Below are positions 13,983-26,500 of a DNA stretch of 64,000 bases, one piece after another. Positions within the stretch are counted from its first letter, which is position 1. The number at the start of each line of letters is the position of its first letter. The stretch covers positions 4,278,001-4,342,000 of the forward strand of contig NC_092672.1 in assembly GCF_964355755.1 (NCBI RefSeq), given 5' to 3'. A program made the translations under genes and the position numbers. Source of the DNA: Antedon mediterranea (Eukaryota; Echinodermata; Crinoidea; Comatulida; Antedonidae). The notes under the pieces are model-generated. The model did not search any database, was not told where the DNA came from, and saw only the letters and a list, made by a program, of their open reading frames with translations.

Positions 13983-16900
13983 GTGATACAAATAAAGGAA
14001 TGTTTTACATGTCTGATGCAAAATAAGACTGTACAGTAATTCTTAGTGAATTGGCAACATGCTATTAATGTTTGAAAAACTTTATGAACAGTTTTGTTTG
14101 GTTTTTTAACTTTCTCTTCAGAAAATCATTAGTAAATATTTAATTAAAAACTAATGAATGACAAATACAGATGTTATGACAAAAAGTACAAAGAAGTATA
14201 ATGTTTAATCATGGAGGAAATATTCCTCCATATCTTAATAGTGTTGTGTTATAAAGATAAATTTACTGTAAATATAAATTGATGATAAATTTTTTTAAAT
14301 GTCAATTTGCCAAAAAAGTATTGTTTTGCAAATTACAAAGTATTTATAAAGTTATTTACATATTAAAGTTGTTGCATTACGATGTTATTAACAGTTTCCT
14401 CACTGTGATATTGAGTTGTATTTCAGATGCATATATACAGATAAACTAAAGAATATATGCTTAACGTTTGAATGAAATGTAAAACTTTTTTTTAATGTTT
14501 CAATCGTGTTCATTTCTCAAAGAAGTAAATACTGTAAAACCGATCTTAGCTTGATTTGCAATGTAGATAAAGAATATTTTACAAAGAGTATATGAGAGTT
14601 GTAATGTGAATTATTTCGTCTAATAATATAGTGCTTCTTATACCAGTCGGAAAGCCGCGTTGGTAACGCATCACTGATTTCATTCATTGTGAGGGCGCGC
14701 TTCGTGGAAAATGTTGGAATTTTTGCTATTTTAGTACACTTTGAAAATTGTATAATTTTGATATTAGATGAAATCAATAAACGTATTTAAATAGTTGAAC
14801 TACAAGCGTAAATAATGATAAAAACTGTGATCTAAATTCCACAGTTTTTTTGTTTCGAGAAATATCATTATTTTGTGTATAAACTTTTTTATTTATATTT
14901 TTTTTTAAATGATGGTAAAAAATCATTATTAAGCTATCTATTAAAATAAAAATCAAATTTTTAGCTTTCTTGGGATGCAACTCCCACTAATCAAACCAAA
15001 CCTACTACATTTCTGTTCAGTTACGATCGAAAAACCGCCATTTTGAAACTTTGTTTACGTTTTACGAAGCTGGTACGAATCGACCCGGACCGAATCGTGT
15101 CCCTGTTTAATCCGGTTGTTCATGCAGGCGTACTGCGTCACAGGCCTAAGGTTTCAATCTGCTGCCCGATTATTGTTCTATTTGGTTTCTGAGCTAGGAA
15201 AGGCCTACTTAGACTAGCTACTATAATTACTTACTTAACTTCTAGCCTAGCTAGGCCTAAAAATAGTATTTTCTAGGCCTAGTTAGGCAGTAATTCTGAT
15301 AGTAGTTTGTGTTATAGGGCCTATAGTAGCTGGAGTAGAAGTAGACATAATCTGGGTATTCCATAATCTAGGCTGGTAGGTCTATCCCAGCTCATATACC
15401 AAGCAAGAAGAAGCCCGAAGAAGAACCTAGGCCCAGAAAAAATTACAAAAACTGTTAAAAAACAATAAATTGAAAAACAAAGTGCCAAAAAATAACCCAT
15501 TTTCAATTTATATATAAATATGGTGGGGAATGTTATTTATAAAATCAGGCATCTTTTGTTTGAGAGACTCAACCATGTATTTTTATATGGTCATGTTTTA
15601 AAAAAAGATAATTATTAGCCCATCATTTACTTGAGTATTGTTAATTGGTTGGTATATCAATATCTGGCAGTAAATGTCACACTTGTATACAGAAATATTC
15701 TATTACTTTATTAGATACAACTTACATTTCACACAAGCAATACATTTTTTCCTATTATGTATACATATACAGAATGAGGAAAAATACAACCTTTCAAACA
15801 ATACTGATACAAATAGTAAATACAACTACTGTATATAAAAACTTGCTTCTAATAGCACCTTGTTCATCAGACAAAACAAACTAGCTAGGCCTAATACTGT
15901 AAATATAAAATATGCCACCATATGTACTTTTTGAGATATCATTTTACTTGAGTCTTACTGTTGTACTGATTTTATGATTGTTTTATGTTTATATTGTATG
16001 CATCTGTGCGACTCTGGTTAATAAAGTAAATCAATCAATCAATTGCAACTTAATTTATATCTTTATAAAAATTTACTGATCTGAAACACTTCTACAACTT
16101 AAATGAATATAAATTTATATGTTATATTAGCGAATAAAATGAAAAACTATCAGCAATGATATTGAAATCGAGAAAACCACTTTACAGCTTCCACCGTCCA
16201 ACCTCATATTGAAGAACGAGATAGAAAATCTTGATACCAACAAAAAACCTGAAATGAAAATGAATAGCTGAAATGTAAAGAACTATTTAAATAATTGTCA
16301 CTATGACGAAAACATTTTCTTAAATACTGTATTAATTATATAATTATTCCACAACCTGAAAACATATTCAGATAATATGACTGTACTGTAGGCCTACCAT
16401 AAAAAAGCACTAAACACAAAACTTCCTTGTGTCTGTATATTTATTGTATAATTATTAATACAGTAAATAAATTGTACCCATCAGTTGCCAATAATGAGGA
16501 TATTTAACTATATGTCAGGGGGCGATTGGCTTAATTATCTTTTTAAAACCTTCCCAACGCATCTTCAATATAGAGTAGGATTGTAACGAAACTTTAATAA
16601 TACTACAGTAAATTGTAACTAAAGTATTTTAATTATCAACATGTTACTAAGGCTAAGCCTCTAGGCCGATATTACGACAACGATCCACCAGGTCGTGCAC
16701 ACACCCACACCTGCAACAACCCCAATCAACACACCATGCACCACACACGACGGAAATAGTGCGCGAGACGTAACAATTATGTGAAATGAGGACCTTTTTT
16801 AAAATGTTCGCTGTAAGAAGCTTAAATAGGGTTTCAAGCCAATTTTAACGTAAAACAGACTATTGATACTTACTCTATCCATATACGCCGATTTTTTGGT

Positions 16901-17371
16901 AATTCACTGTATGGGATGCAAATCCCACTAATGGAAAATTTGTAAACAAACACAAGTTAGAAAACTTCAGCTTTGACGGCTGCACACGAACTTTGGAAAG
17001 AAACTGTCACTGACAACAAATCCAACCAATTATTCCTAAAATTAGGTGACCTGCGACATCTTAAACATATAAGGAACTGATCTTACCATATATGGTTAAT
17101 TTTTCGCCTATTAATGTTTATTAAACAGCTATAAAACGACGTATACTTTATGCTAATGTTTTCGCGCGAAACGTTGATGCCTCTGTGCCGAGAGAGGGCT
17201 TCTAAAATTAATGACGTCATGCGAAGTCGAAAATTTCGCGATAACGGTCATATTTCCCAACGCGGCTCTCCGACTGATACTGTATACTGTACCAAAATGT
17301 TTATGTTCATAGGATTACCAGAGGGCGCGCTCTTAATTTTTTTGAGGATGTGCTGTGCCAGGTATATAAAA
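13983..17371. other. Gene-poor intergenic region
   Basis: No gene recognised on either strand. It holds a retroposon tail at ~15935-16045, two near-identical 20-mers at 14972 and 16913, a small hairpin around 14820-14850 (AAAACTGTG / CACAGTTTT), a cluster of TAGGCCTA at 15140-15310, and CpG-richer patches near 14640-14710 and 17150-17340. Open frames here are short and without family marks. Confidence 0.6.
15935..16045 (+). mobile_element. Retroposon 3' tail ending in (TCAA)n
   Basis: The segment contains a polyadenylation-like AATAAAG followed by four TCAA units; GCATCTGTGCGACTCTGG just before it looks like a LINE 3' end. Family not recognised. Confidence 0.45.
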
Positions 17372-17689
17372 TATACCAAATTGGCTAGTTGAGAATTCTC
17401 AACTATTACCGCAGTACGCCTGTAACGACGAAGCCTACCGGTATAATGGGATAGGCTGATTTCCTTGTTAACTTAAGGGGTCATTTAATTACTGAATTAT
17501 GATTGGTAGTAAAGGAAATTTACTGGAATCCTATTGGATGGTAAGGTGGTAGTAGGACCATGTCCATCCCATTGCAGTAATAAAGTTGAGCCACCTGCGA
17601 CCATTACAATGTCCTACCATGCTAATGTAGGAGTGGGGAAATGTTATGCTTACTACTGTTTCTTTTAATAATTTAGTACAATTAATAAG

Positions 17690-19249
17690 AATAAAGAATA
17701 CACTTAACAATATACAACAAATAACATTAATGTACGATGTAGTTTAACACTGTTCTCAACTATAGTCATTTTGGTATACTTGAGCACATTGATAAAGAAT
17801 AGGATAAACTTAACAATATACAACAAATAACATTAATGTACAATCCCGTTTAACACTGTTCTCAACTATAGTCATTTTGGTATACTTGAGCACAGTGATA
17901 AAGAATAGGATAAACTTAACAATATACAACAACAATGTACGATCCCGTTTAACACTGTTCTCAACTATAGTCATTTTGGTATACTTGAGCACAGTGATAA
18001 AGAATAGGATAAACTTAACAATATACAACAAAAAACATTAATGTACGATCCAGTTTAACACTGTTCTCAACTATAGTCATTTTGGTATACTTGAGAACAG
18101 TTATAAAGAATAGGATAAACTTAACAATATACAACAAAAAACATTAATGTACGATCCAGTTTAACACTGTTCTCAACTATAGTCATTTTGGTATACTTGA
18201 GAACAGTGATAAAGAATAGGATAAACTTAACAATATACAACAAAAAACATTAATGTACGATCCCGTTTAACACTGTTCTCAACTATAGTCATTTTGGTAT
18301 ACTTGAGCACAGTGATAAAGAATAGGATAAACTTAATAATATACAACAAATAACATTAATGTACGATCCAGTTTACCACTGTTCTCAACTATAGTCATTT
18401 TGGTATACTTGAGCACAGTGATAAAGAATAGGATAAACTTAAAAATATACAACAAAAAACATTAATGTCCGATCCAGTTTAACACTGTTCTCAACTATAG
18501 TCATTTTGGTATACTTGAGCACAGTGATAAAGAATAGGATAAACTTAAAAATATACAACAAAAACATTAATGTACGATCCAGTTTAACACTGTTCTCAAC
18601 TATAGTTATTTTGGTATACTTGAGAACAGTGATAAAGAATAGGATAAACTTAACAATATACAACAAAAAACATTAATGTACGATCCAGTTTAACACTGTT
18701 CTCAACTATAGTCCTTTTGGTATACTTGAGCACAGTGATAAAGAATAGGATAAACTTAAAAATATACAACAAAAAACATTAATGTACGATCCAGTTTAAT
18801 ACTGTTCTCAACTATAGTTATTTTGGTATACTTGAGAACAGTGATAAAGAATAGGATAAACTTAACAATATACAACAAAAAACGTACATTAATGTACGAT
18901 CCCGTTTAACACTGTTCTCGACTATAGTCATTTTGGTATACTTGAGCACAGTGATAAAGAATAGGATAAACTTAACAATATACAACAAAAAACATTAATG
19001 TACGATCCCGTTTAACACTGTTCTCAACTATAGTCATTTTGGTATACTTGAGCACAGTGATAAAGAATAGGATAAACTTAATAATATACAACAAATAACA
19101 TTAATGTACGATCCCGTTTACCACTGTTCTCAACTATAGTCATTTTGGTATACTTGAGCACAATATACAACAAATAACATTAATGTACACGATTCTGTTT
19201 AACACTGTTCTCAACTATAGTCATTTTCATATACTTGAGCACAGTGATA
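17690..19249 (+). repeat. Left tandem array, ~105-bp unit, about 15 copies
   Basis: Each unit contains CTGTTCTCAACTATAGTCAT, then TTTGGTATACTTGAG(A/C)ACAG, then AAGAATAGGATAAACTTAA and ACATTAATGTACGATCC. CTGTTCTCAA and TTGAGAACAG pair, so every unit can form its own hairpin. Unit starts fall near 17751, 17858, 17957, 18060 and so on to 19205. Confidence 0.95.
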
Positions 19250-19254
19250 ATATG

Positions 19255-20625
19255 AAAAACATAATAACACTATAATATTTGTAGATGAATGACGCGGACA
19301 CATACATATGTTCATAAGTAATTGATATAAATTGACTTTTAAAAGTGGAATTAACACAAATGATTGTAGATAAATATGACGTGAATTGCACGTACATAAT
19401 GTTGATGAGTAGTATATTTATATAAATCGACTTTGAAAAGTGAAATAACATTAATATTTGTAGATGAATATGACGTGGACACGTACATATATTGATTAGT
19501 ATATTGATATAAATCGACTTTTAAAAGTCAAATTAACACTAATATTTGTAGATGAATATAACTTGGACACGATTTACATATGTTGATGAGTATATTGATA
19601 TAAATCGACTTTTAAAAGTGAAATAACACTAATATTTGTAGATGAATATGACGTGGACACGTACGGTACATAATGTTGATGAGTATATTGATATAAATCG
19701 ACTTTTAAAAGTGAAATAACACTATTGATTGTAGATGAATATGACGTGGACAAGTACATTTATTGATGAGTATATTGATATAAATCGACTTTTAAAAGTG
19801 AAATAATCCTATTAGTTGTACACTATTGATCATATATGAATATGACGTGAATTGCACGTACATATGTTGATGAGTAGGCCTATATTGATATAATTGACTT
19901 CGAAAAGTGAAATAACACTGATTTGTAAATGAATATGACGTGGACAAGTACATTTATTGATGAGTATATTGATAAATCGACTTTTAAAAGTGAAATAACA
20001 CTAATATTTATAGATGAATATGACGTGGACACGTACATATGTTGATGAGTATATTGATATAAATCGACTTTTAAAAGAGGAATTAACACTATTGATTGTA
20101 GACGTGAATTGCACGTACATATGTTGATGAGTGTATTGATATAAATCGACTAAACGTTAAATAACACTATCTTGTACAAGTACCCTCACTTGCACTGATG
20201 AAGGGCTAGTGTTGCCCGAAAACTCTGCTAACTTTTCTGGCTGTTTTACTTTATCGTTTTGATTTAGCTTTTCGCTTCTTTTTTTGTATCTCCATTGAGA
20301 CCACAGCATTGTTATTATTTCAGTATTTTGCCTTTGGATTTACTAATATTAAAAGTGAAATAACACCAATGACTGTAGATGATATGACATTTATGTTGAT
20401 GTATATATTTTTGTATATATAATATGCACACGTACATACGTTGATAGGTATTGATATAAATAGATTTATAAAAGTACGGTAATAGACACTTTATTTGTAG
20501 ATGAATACGACATGGACAAGTTGCAATAAATTCTATCGTTATATCGTATGTTGATGAGTATTGATATAAATCGACTTTTTTAAAGTGGAATAACACTAAA
20601 ATGTATAGATGGATAGGCCTCAACA
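19255..20625 (+). repeat. Central tandem array, ~85-95-bp unit, interrupted
   Basis: About ten units with GATGAATATGACGTGGACAC, GTACATATGTTGATGAGTAT and ATAAATCGACTTTTAAAAGT. The array is unrelated in sequence to the flanking arrays. At ~20172 it is broken by a dispersed-repeat insert and resumes at 20341 as about three diverged units. Confidence 0.9.
20172..20343 (+). mobile_element. Penelope-like element tail with hammerhead-like core
   Basis: Inserted in the central array. At 20196-20222 it reads CTGATGA, then AGGGC...GCCC able to pair as a stem, then GAAA: the order of conserved parts of a hammerhead ribozyme core, which occurs in Penelope-like retroelements. The downstream part, up to TTTGCCTTTGGA, recurs at 55713-55833 and on the minus strand at 255-352, so it is a genuine dispersed family. 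Stem I is not obvious here and one pair of stem III is mismatched, so activity is doubtful. Confidence 0.55.
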
Positions 20626-21031
20626 AGTATTGTATTAAGCGGTACTGTATATTGATAGACTTCATACCTGTAATGTCAATGAAATCTGGCAACAAGAATT
20701 GTGTTTGATCCTCCTAATAGTATTCTAATAATCTTGGTTTGTAAAGGAGGCATGAAAAATCTAAACGCATAGCCAGGGGAGGGGTTGGAGTTTCGAACAA
20801 ACTTCCCTGTGCCCGTCCTACGGTTTTTGTGAACTTTTTAGTAGCGTGCAAACGCGACTCTACAGCTCACTATGTCGATCGGTCGGTCGGTAAACACCAA
20901 CTCAAATTTGAGCACGCGACTGCAGCCATGTATAGGCCTATGGCCTGTTTATACTAGAAATCAGCAGTGAAAGTATATGTAAATAATATGTGTTAATATA
21001 GAATTAGTTTTTTTTATTTAATAAATAGTAT
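20626..21031. other. Unique spacer of the foldback element
   Basis: Not repetitive; CpG-richer than the arrays, with a run of CGGTCGGTCGGT near 20880. No reading frame with family marks. Confidence 0.5.
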
Positions 21032-23155
21032 TAAAGTTGATCTTATTCTTTATCTGTGATTAATTATACTCAAATGACTATAGTTTAAAACAGTATTAAA
21101 CGGCATCTTACATTAATGTTATTTGCTGTTTATTCGAAGTTTATCCTATTCTTTATCACTGTGCTCAAATATACCAAAATGACTATAGTTGAGAACAGTG
21201 TTAAACTGGATCGTACATTAATGTTATTTGTTGTATATTGTTAAGTTTATCCTATTCTTTATCACTGTGCTCAAGTATACCAAAATGACTATAGTTTAGA
21301 ACAGGGTTAAACTGGATCGTACACATTAATGTTATTTGTTGTATATTGTTAAGTTTATCCTATTCTTTATCACTGTGCTCAAGTATACCAAAATGACTAT
21401 AGTCGAGAACAGTGTTAAACGGGATCATACATTAATGTTATTTGTTGTATAATGTTAAGTTTATCATATTCTTTATCACTGTTCTCAAGTATCCAAAATG
21501 ACTATAGTTGAGAACAGTGTTAAACTGGATCGTACATTAATGCTATTTGTTGTAGGCCTATATTGTTAAGTTTATCCTATTCTTTATCACTGTGCTCAAG
21601 TATACCAAAATGACTATAGTCGAGAACAGTGTTAAACGGGATCGTACATTAATGTTATTTGTTGTATATTGTTAAGTTTATCCTATTCTTTATCACTGTG
21701 CTCAAGTATACCAAAATGACTATAGTCGAGAACAGTGTTAAACGGGATCGTACATTAATGTACGTTTTTTGTTGTATATTGTTAAGTTTATCCTATTCTT
21801 TATCACTGTTCTCAAGTATACCAAAATGACTATAGTTGAGAACAGTGTTAAACTGGATCGTACATTAATGTTTTTTGTTGTATATTGTTAAGTTTATCCT
21901 ATTCTTTATCACTGTTCTCAAGTATACCAAAATGACTATAGTTGAGAACAGTGTTAAACTGGATCGTACATTAATGTTTTTTGTTGTATATTTTTAAGTT
22001 TATCCTATTCTTTATCACTGTGCTCAAGTATACCAAAATGACTATAGTTGAGAACAGTGTTAAACTGGATCGTACATTAATGTTTTTTGTTGTATATTGT
22101 TAAGTTTATCCTATTCTTTATCACTGTTCTCAAGTATACCAAAATGACTATAGTTGAGAACAGTGTTAAACTGGATCGTACATTAATGCTATTTGTTGTA
22201 TATTATTAAGTTTATCCTATTCTTTATCACTGTGCTTAAGTATACCAAAATGACTATAGTTGAGAACAGTGTTAAACGGGATCGTACATTAATGTTTTTT
22301 GTTGTATATTATTAAGTTTATCCTATTCTTTATCACTGTGCTCAAGTATACCAAAATGACTATAGTCGAGAACAGTGTTAAACGGGATCATACCTTAATG
22401 CTATTTGTTGTATATTATTAAGTTTATCCTATTCTTTATCACTGTGCTTAAGTATACCAAAATGACTATAGTTGAGAACAGTGTTAAACTGGATCGTACA
22501 TTAATGTTATTTGTTGTATATTATTAAGTTTATCCTATTCTTTATCACTGTGCTCAAGTATACCAAAATGACTATAGTTGAGAACAGTGTTAAACTGGAT
22601 CGTACATTAATGCTATTTGTTGTATATTATTAAGTTTATCCTATTCTTTATCACTGTGCTCACCAAAATGACTATAGTTGAGAACAGTGTTAAACGGAAT
22701 CGTACATTAATGTTATATGTTGTATATTGTTAAGTTTATCCTATTCTTTATCACTGTGCTCAAGTATACCAAAATGACTATAGTTGAGAACAGTGTTTAA
22801 CTACATCGTACATTAATGTTATGTGTTGTATATTGTTAAGTTTATCCTATTCTTTATCACTGTGCTCAAGTATACCAAAATGACTATAGTTGAGAACAGT
22901 GTTAAACGGGATCATACATTAATTTTATTTGTTGTATAATGTTAAGTTTATCCTATTCTTTATCACTGTTCTCAAGTATCCAAAATGACTATAGTTGAGA
23001 ACAGTGTTAAACTGGATCGTACATTAATGCTATTTGTTGTATATTGTTAAGTTTATCCTATTCTTTATCACTGTGCTCAAGTATACCAAAATGACTATAG
23101 TCGAGAACAGTGGTAAACTGGATCGTACATTAATTTTATCCTTTGCTTTACTGTG
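21032..23155 (-). repeat. Right tandem array, inverted relative to the left, about 20 copies
   Basis: Units read GGATCGTACATTAATGT, TTAAGTTTATCCTATTCTTT, CACTGT(G/T)CTCAAGTATACC, AAAATGACTATAGTTGAGAA. A rare variant, with an added ACGTACATTAATGTACG palindrome next to a C-for-T change in CTCGAC, is present in both arrays (18885/18915 on the left, 21723/21755 on the right), showing that the arrays are true inverted copies. Confidence 0.95.
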
Positions 23156-23525
23156 CTTTGATTTGATAAGCAAGTTTGGTTGCCCCGCCCCCATATGTTG
23201 CCTACTAAATTAGGATTCCCTAGCTTTTCTATAAAAATTGAAGTACCCACAATGCACGTTATACGGAATTCATAGTCTTGTAAAATACAGACACAATAGT
23301 TTTTATCGTATTGTTTTCATTTAAATATCACTAAGATTGTCTTAAACTACAAACAACTAAAATTAGTGAAGGTATGCAAGTGTTTCTAAATATTTATTAC
23401 TGGTAGTATTAATACAATTTGGATTATATCATTTTCCAGAAAGGTAGAAAAAAACATAAAATAGTTGAGAATTCTCAACTAGCCAGGATGGTATAGGAAA
23501 TATAGCTCGCTGTGCTGCTGCTCTG

Positions 23526-23555
23526 ATGATGCGTGAAGGAACGAAAGGCTGCTAA
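23526..23555 (+). promoter_or_regulatory. Upstream ORF in the POLDIP2 5' leader
   Basis: ATGATG followed by seven codons and TAA, ending 26 bases before the POLDIP2 start. Whether it lies in the transcript depends on an unseen start site. Confidence 0.35.
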
Positions 23556-23581
23556 ACGGCGCTCTAGCTAGGGCCTGCTGG

Positions 23582-26500
23582 ATGACGATGGCAAAAACTT
23601 TAAAAAACTGTATTTATTACAGCATAATTAATGCACATTTACGTCAACATCACAATGCTGCATTTCTGTCAATTGGTGGTATTAATTTACAATGGAACCG
23701 TCGATTGGCATCAAGGTAAGCGAAGGCTAGACGACCCTCTCAAACGATGAACTAGCCTCACTAGGTAGGCCTAGGCGGCCTACTCCAGAGCTAGAGCTAG
23801 GCCTGGCTAGAAAAGTAGTTTACTCAGGCTGGTTAGCAGCGCAACGCAGCTGAGTTATGTTGTTGGAGGAGGTGCTGCTGCATGCGGCCGGGCCTGGTAT
23901 GCCCAGCAAGCTAGGCTCTAGGCTAAAATTATTAATTGTTTTATTCTTTTAAAGAAAATTACAAGCAGTAGGTAAGCTGGAAAATCCAAAGCCACAGGGA
24001 AAATATCCAACTGGACAGGTTAGATTTTCATTCATTTATTTGTATTATTAATTAATAAATATCATGATGGGATATATAATTTCAGATTTTTTTAAATATT
24101 TTTTTTAAACCATATTTAATGAGGGTGATCCATCCAGCTATTGCTGATCATTAGGGACCCTCAGAGGTTCACAAGACAAACATATACACAAGATGCTCTA
24201 CATAAACAAAGTCTTATTACAAGTCTTTGTTGGGAGTGGAGTAATTTGGTCCTTGTAGCCAAGCATCATAACCACCAAGTCACAACTCCACTCCGAATGA
24301 ATGTGATAATGTATTTAAACAAGCAATTCTGTATCAAAATACAGTAACTTTCTGTTACGACTACGTTAATTATTAACAGACGCTTTTTTATTTTTAATAA
24401 ATAATAGTTTATATAATATATATTATTAATATTATAATAAATATAGTTTTAACATTTTTTTCTTTTTTCAGCTCTTTCTTCATAAAGTGTTTGGTTACAG
24501 AGGTATTTTGTTATTCCCGTGGCTTGCAAGACTTTATGACCGAGATGTAGGCAATAAAAATACTGAAAGGTACAGTATGATGTAACAACCAAGAATGTAG
24601 TTGTGTTAAGAAGAGATCGATGAACTTACCCAAGTTTATTAAAGCCATTTGTACAGCTTCAAAAACACTTTAGATCTAAAAAAAAACACACAAACATTTG
24701 TTTGCAGTTTGTCTGATTTGGATCATCTTTCTTTGTCTTTTATAACTGTTTTTAACTTGGCAGAAATTTAAAAAAATAAAATAAATATATTGAAATACAA
24801 ATTATAAATAATATGAAAATAAATTGGCTATAACTAAATTTCTGATTACCCAAAGTTAATAATAAATATGAACTATTTATTTGCAAAAAAATGAAACCAT
24901 CTAGAGCTATCAAACAAGTTTGACAAAAAAAAGTGTGATTTTCCCAAATATGGTAGTGATAGTATGGTTAATAATATGAAAATAAATTGTCCATTTAGTA
25001 TAACAAAATTTCTGATTACTTAAAGTTAAAAATGAATTGTAATAAACTGTTTGCAAAATAAGCAAACCGTCTAAAGCTCTGTCTACACTATCAAACTAGT
25101 GTGATGTGCCCAAATATGGTAGTGATATGCTTAAATACGGTAGTGATATGACATCATCATTTCCATATATGGGCACATCACATTTTTTTGCCACATAAAG
25201 TTTGATAACAAAAAAGTTTGACATAAGCATGAACACCAGTACCAGAGGCATATTTTCATTTTACAACAATCTATGTACTGTATTATATTTTTATAGTAAT
25301 ATGTTTTCATTAATGGGGGCTATATAAATCCATAAAGGACTAAGAAAACCTAAACTTATAAATTGGTTGCAAGTATGTGACTTACCCAGTATACACTGGA
25401 ATCCTCTGAAACCTACAACAAATTGAATTACAGTACCATTAATAAAGCATGTTATTTAAAAATTTCAAATGATTATGAGTCTAAAGCTTTGTCTACACAT
25501 ATTATAATATGGGCACATCACATGTTGTTGTCACATACAATTTGATGTGTAGACAGAGCTTAACATAAACAATTTTTTTAACAAGCTATTTACTGTATTA
25601 TATTTTTATCATATTTTTTGATCTCTGTATTTAGTTCACAGAATGAAATTGACGGTGAACACATTGACAGCAGTAACAAAGAGGTCCAGGGAAAGACACA
25701 GACTTACTATCAAGTTCTCATTGATTCTAGGGATTGTCCATTCATTGTAATTCATCATTGATTATGTAAAAGGATAAAATAATAACAATTGATATGTATA
25801 TAGATGTAATTATTGGCCATGATAACCCATGATCACGGTCAATTTTGGTAGCGCCTTGAGCACTTCTGTGGATATGCGTTCTTTATACATTATTATTATT
25901 ATTCATTGTCCATTGCAAGCATTTGTTATTTTTATATCAATCCAAAAGCTAATTACTGAAAAAAATGAAAATTCTACAGAGTGGCTGAATCTCTAACAAT
26001 ACTGTAATAACAAACAGAAATATTTGCTGGAAAACACTGTTTCTCTGTCTATGACTGTTTAAAATAAAGTGGTTAGTTATAAATCTCAAGGAATCGGCAC
26101 TATTATGCTACGTAATCACGTAGCCATAACATCGGCAGGGGTTTGAGGCTCACTCACTCCATGGTTCTGGTGGTAGAACGAGTCTTCTCGGATAAGGACT
26201 ATAAACCGTAGGTCCAGTGTACACAACTTGCTCGTGTGCACTTTAAAGAACCTAGTACATCTTTCGAGACGAGTAGGGGGTCACCCCGGTGTATTAGTAC
26301 ATCACAGCCACTGATCACCAACTGGGCCCTCTGGGAGATCAGTCTTTGACTGAAGAGGTCACCCAGTATAAAGATAAAACAAACAAACAAACTATCTTTC
26401 TCAAAGGTGGCAATTCTGTTCACAAGACAAACATAATATACACAAGATGCTCTACATTAATCTTATCAGTATCTTATTACAAGTCTGTAGGAGTGGAGTT

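Larger units (their letters stand above)
17372..23495. mobile_element. Foldback (FB/TU-like) element with tandem-repeat arms
   Basis: Outer 36-bp inverted termini at 17372-17407 and 23460-23495 differ at only three positions and share the exact 20-bp palindrome TAGTTGAGAATTCTCAACTA. Between them are a left array (about 15 units of ~105 bp), a different ~90-bp array, a unique spacer, and a right array (about 20 units) that is the reverse complement of the left. Long inverted repeats made of short tandem units define foldback elements such as Drosophila FB and the sea urchin TU class. No transposase-like reading frame is present, and no target duplication is clear, so true outer limits remain uncertain. 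The right end lies 86 bp before the POLDIP2 start codon. Confidence 0.7.

Noticed and set aside
14638-17282. Apparent inverted match CAGTCGG-AGCCGCGTTGG at 14645 and 17260, with CGCAGTACGCCTG at 15125 and 17410
   Set aside because: The order of the two matches is not reversed as a true inverted repeat needs, and the flanks do not align; left as short coincidences or motif sharing.
17150-17392. 80-codon plus-strand frame in a CpG-richer patch
   Set aside because: No recognisable domain, no splice context, and it runs into the foldback terminus.
17810-20695. Several 60-126-codon frames inside the arrays
   Set aside because: They are translations of the tandem units (repeating the same peptide such as KFILFFITVLKYTKM) and have no independent support.
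23524-23546. CTGATGA...GAAA in the POLDIP2 leader as a second hammerhead
   Set aside because: The part between the two motifs cannot form stem II (no complementary bases next to CTGATGA and GAAA).
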